Source of the DNA: DASVDK01 sp036381125 [NCBI: Thermodesulfobacteriota bacterium]
Lineage (GTDB): Bacteria > DASVDK01
DNA: 7,470 nt
Assembly (NCBI GenBank): GCA_036381125.1
Contig: DASVDK010000262.1
Coordinates: 1-7,470, forward strand
Direction: 5' to 3'
Made by a program: the position numbers and the translations under genes. The notes under the pieces are model-generated. The model saw only the letters and a list, made by a program, of their open reading frames with translations, did not search any database and was not told the DNA's origin. Shown here piece after piece: positions 5,714-7,470 of the stretch; position 1 is the first letter of the stretch, and every line of letters starts with the position of its first letter.

Positions 5714-6514
5714 TTACCCCGCCGTGCTGAGCCCGATCTCGTAGCCGAGCCGGGTGGAGATCTCGGCCCCCGCGCGCTTCACGAGGGGGACGAGCTCCTT
5801 CTCGATCCGCTCGTCGGTCAGGCGAGAGGCCGGCCCGCTCACCGTGAGCCCGCCGACGACGCGCCGCGTGTAGTCCCGGATGGGGGCCGCGATGCACTTC
5901 ACGTCCGGCTCGAACTCGCGGTTGTCGATGGCGTAGCCCTGCTCGGCGACCTCCTTGAGGTGCTTGATGAGCTTGCTCACGTCGGTGATCGTGTTCTCCG
6001 TGAAGCGCTTGAGCTCCCTCGTGCCGAGCATCTGCTCGACCTCTTCCTCGCTGTCGTAGGCCAGTTGCACCTTCCCGAGCGCGGTGCAGTAGACCGGCAG
6101 CCGCGCGCCGACGCGGCTGACCACGCGGACCGTCTGCTTGGCCTCGACGACGTCGAGGTAGACGGCGTAGTTCTCGCGGACGATGCCGACGTACGTCGTC
6201 TCGTTGACCTGGTCGACGAGGTTCTCCATCACCGGCCGCGCCTGCCTCAGGAGCCCCATCTGGTTGATGAACGTCTGACCGAGCTCGAGGCTCTTGAGCC
6301 CCAGGCGGTAGTTCTCGGTCGCCTTGTTCTGCTCGATGTAGCCGCGCGACTCCAGCGTCGCGAGCAGGCGGAACACGTTGTTCTTGTGGAGCTTCAGCTT
6401 CTTCGACAGCTCCGTCACGCCCAGCTCGTCCGTGTCGCCGCGGAACTCCTCGAGCAGGTCCAGCGCGTGCGAGACCGATTGGATGATGTAATCCGACTTG
6501 TCCTTCTTCGCCAC
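5714..6514 (-). CDS. IclR-family transcriptional regulator
   Basis: A 266-residue protein of normal IclR length. The winged helix-turn-helix lies at residues 11-60 (IQSVSHALDLLEEF, then VTELSKKLKLHKNNVFRLLATLESRGYI). The effector-binding domain covers about 75-260, with typical stretches RVGARLPVYCTALGKVQLAY (134-153) and EFEPDVKCIAAPIRDY (200-215). IclR proteins are dimers or tetramers that sense small carbon metabolites and repress or activate nearby catabolic genes or themselves. Here it sits just upstream of the etf operon promoter in the same orientation, so that operon is a plausible target. Start choice: GTG at 6514 (VAKKDKSDY) has AGGGAG 9 bases upstream. An alternative GTG at 6625 would add 37 residues with no family resemblance. 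The ligand cannot be told from sequence. Confidence 0.92.
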   Translation of the reverse strand: MAKKDKSDYIIQSVSHALDLLEEFRGDTDELGVTELSKKLKLHKNNVFRLLATLESRGYIEQNKATENYRLGLKSLELGQTFINQMGLLRQARPVMENLVDQVNETTYVGIVRENYAVYLDVVEAKQTVRVVSRVGARLPVYCTALGKVQLAYDSEEEVEQMLGTRELKRFTENTITDVSKLIKHLKEVAEQGYAIDNREFEPDVKCIAAPIRDYTRRVVGGLTVSGPASRLTDERIEKELVPLVKRAGAEISTRLGYEIGLSTAG

Positions 6515-6523
6515 GTTCCCAAA

Positions 6524-6529
6524 CTCCCT
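6524..6529 (-). promoter_or_regulatory. Ribosome binding site deciding the IclR gene start
   Basis: AGGGAG on the minus strand, 9 bases before the GTG at 6514. It supports the 266-residue form over the longer frame starting at 6625. Confidence 0.7.
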
Positions 6530-6545
6530 CTCTACGTGCCGACCG

Positions 6546-6591
6546 CGTGCCCATCGGCGCACGCCGGGCGGCATCGCCGCCCGAGGGCGGC
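6546..6591 (-). other. Competing hairpins in the IclR gene leader
   Basis: Reading the minus-strand transcript, GCCGCCC (6591-6585) can pair with GGGCGGC (6582-6576). Alternatively CGGGCGGC (6583-6576) can pair over 8 bases with GCCGCCCG (6572-6565). The central segment is shared, so the two folds exclude each other. A third imperfect hairpin (GCGTGC with GCACGC, roughly 6565-6546) follows, ending about 30 bases before the start codon. The arrangement resembles an attenuator, but there is no T-run and no known riboswitch is recognised. Confidence 0.3.
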
Positions 6592-6885
6592 CTCCCGGTA
6601 GAATGAAATCCTCTCTCGCGCTCACTGCAACGCCCTTTCACGACCGCGGCGTCCCCTCGCGACGGCGTCGGTAGCCTTCCTGCGCGTCGTCAGGAACGTG
6701 AGCGGCGTGCGGTCGACGCAGGTCGGGTCGGATCGCCGGCCGGCAAACTCCCGGTCTGCTCCGGGCGCTGCGGCAGGATCGGCCTGTACGGACCGCCTGT
6801 CGCTGCCTTGCTTCCCCGACGCGCGCAAACGCCACCATCGTAGCCGCGCAAGGGCCGCTCGTGAAGGACTGAACAAGACGAGCGA

Positions 6886-6913
6886 ATTGTAATATGCCGT
6901 TTTACTTCGTCAA
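6886..6913 (-). promoter_or_regulatory. Sigma70-like promoter upstream of the IclR gene
   Basis: Minus-strand TTGACG (6913-6908) and TACAAT (6891-6886) are spaced by 16 bases; each box matches consensus at 5 of 6 positions. It lies in the AT-richer part of the gap, after the rsmA stop codon, so it would give the IclR gene a transcript independent of rsmA. Transcription would start near 6879, leaving a leader of about 365 bases. Confidence 0.6.
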
Positions 6914-6931
6914 GGGGATTCTGGCCGAGAA

Positions 6932-6961
6932 TTCCGGATACAGTGACGGCATTCTCCGGAA
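6932..6961. promoter_or_regulatory. Inverted repeat TTCCGGA-N16-TCCGGAA
   Basis: Perfect 7-base arms at 6932-6938 and 6955-6961. It sits about 50 bases after the rsmA stop and just upstream of the predicted IclR gene promoter, centred around -67 relative to the expected transcription start. It could be a weak rsmA 3'-end hairpin (the minus strand continues TTCTC, not a proper T-run) or an upstream binding site for a regulator such as IclR itself. The function is not determined. Confidence 0.35.
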
Positions 6962-7012
6962 GCTCTTGTCGACACTTCAGTTCCGTGTTTGGCTGCCGCT
7001 GAGAGGCTGATT

Positions 7013-7470
7013 CTAGTCCGGCCTGGCGAGGACTTCGTCCAGGCGGGCGAACTCGAGCAGTCCGAGCGTCTCGCCGCGGCGCCGGCCGTCGATGCCGGCC
7101 TCGGCCAGGCGCGCCGACAGGGCCTGCGCAGACGCCGGCCCGAGGCCGGCCGCCCTGAGGGCGTTGGCGAGCGTCTTGCGCCGCTGGGCGAAGGCGGCCC
7201 GCACGACCCGCCGGAAGCGGGCCTCGTCCCCGACCGCCACGGCGGGCGCCGGGCGCGGCGTGAGGACCAGGACGCTCGACTCGACGGCCGGCGGCGGCCG
7301 GAAGGCGGCCGGCGCCACGTAGAAGGCGACGCGGATGTCGAGGTGGAGCTGGGCGATGACCGAGAGGGCGCCGTACGCCGGGCTGCCCGGCGAGGCGGCA
7401 AGCCGCTCCCCGAACTCCCGCTGGACCATGAGGACCATGCGCGCGATGGCCCGGCGCGCGTCGATCAGGG
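7013..7470 (-). CDS. rsmA: 16S rRNA (adenine-N6,N6)-dimethyltransferase, C-terminal part (cut by window edge)
   Basis: 151 residues are visible, reading in from the right edge with no start codon in view, to TAG at 7015-7013. The enzyme (RsmA/KsgA) dimethylates two adjacent adenines in the helix 45 loop of 16S rRNA during small-subunit assembly. Recognisable family stretches are ARMVLMVQREFGERLAASPG, YGALSVIAQL, FRPPPAVESSVLVL, and the C-terminal-domain signature AAFAQRRKTLANAL, followed by RRGETLGLLEFARLDEVL near the end. The SAM-binding Rossmann motifs lie outside the window. An ATG at 7438 falls inside the gene (MVLMVQRE) and is not the start. This is a housekeeping gene, so the flank at this end is core chromosome. 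Confidence 0.93.
   Translation of the reverse strand, partial: LIDARRAIARMVLMVQREFGERLAASPGSPAYGALSVIAQLHLDIRVAFYVAPAAFRPPPAVESSVLVLTPRPAPAVAVGDEARFRRVVRAAFAQRRKTLANALRAAGLGPASAQALSARLAEAGIDGRRRGETLGLLEFARLDEVLARPD

Larger units (their letters stand above)
6515..7012. other. Intergenic region between rsmA and the IclR gene
   Basis: About 500 bases without a gene I can support. The half next to rsmA (6880-7012) is visibly richer in A and T and holds an inverted repeat and a promoter. The half next to the IclR gene (6515-6880) is GC-rich and, if the promoter is right, is a leader of about 365 bases. Open frames in it (for example 84 codons from TTG 6876 to 6622, and 66 codons from 6838 to 6638) are arginine-rich, lack a good ribosome site, and look like no family I know, so none is called. 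A small RNA or a decayed gene remains possible. Confidence 0.6.

Noticed and set aside
5420-6601. 393-codon open frame on the plus strand
   Set aside because: Antisense to the IclR gene and the etf promoter region; composition is typical of a mirror frame.
6622-6876. 84-codon minus-strand frame in the IclR leader
   Set aside because: It has a TTG start with no ribosome site, an arginine-rich translation, and no family resemblance.

Overview
The window is very GC-rich bacterial DNA. Every gene I can support reads on the minus strand. The gene content (an ETF with a membrane iron-sulfur ETF:quinone oxidoreductase, a MoxR/CoxE pair, and a GGGGTCAGG-type repeat) suits a high-GC lineage that degrades fatty or amino acids by respiration, such as Methylomirabilota/Rokubacteria-like or deltaproteobacterial groups. 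That placement is a guess and needs marker-gene phylogeny.

Layout in the direction of transcription (right to left). First is the C-terminal half of the rRNA dimethyltransferase RsmA/KsgA (7470-7013, cut by the window edge). Next is a roughly 500-base gap with a good sigma70-like promoter and a long leader rich in hairpins. It leads to an IclR-family regulator (6514-5714). A 159-base gap follows, holding GC hairpins and a second sigma70-like promoter whose -35 box lies inside the inverted repeat ACACT-N6-AGTGT.

That promoter appears to drive a tightly packed operon: a 75-residue excisionase/MerR-like helix-turn-helix protein (5554-5327), etfB (5327-4536, one base of overlap), etfA (4451-3465), and a 662-residue membrane Fe-S oxidoreductase (3468-1480, ATGA overlap with etfA). 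A cluster of three 25-base GGGGTCA-type repeats (1395-1470) comes next, followed by a MoxR-type AAA+ ATPase (1369-458) and the start of a CoxE-like protein (461 to the left edge), which seems to begin at a CTG codon overlapping the moxR stop.

How the genes likely work together: EtfAB collects electrons from acyl-CoA and related flavin dehydrogenases. The membrane oxidoreductase (heme b NarI-like domain, two 4Fe-4S motifs, two cysteine-rich CCG domains) passes them to the quinone pool. MoxR/CoxE pairs are chaperone-like modules for metal-enzyme maturation elsewhere, and here they may serve the neighbouring oxidoreductase. The small HTH protein and the IclR protein are candidate local regulators. 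The most novel-looking elements are the HTH gene fused translationally to the etf operon with its own promoter/operator, the compact repeat cluster, and the CTG start.
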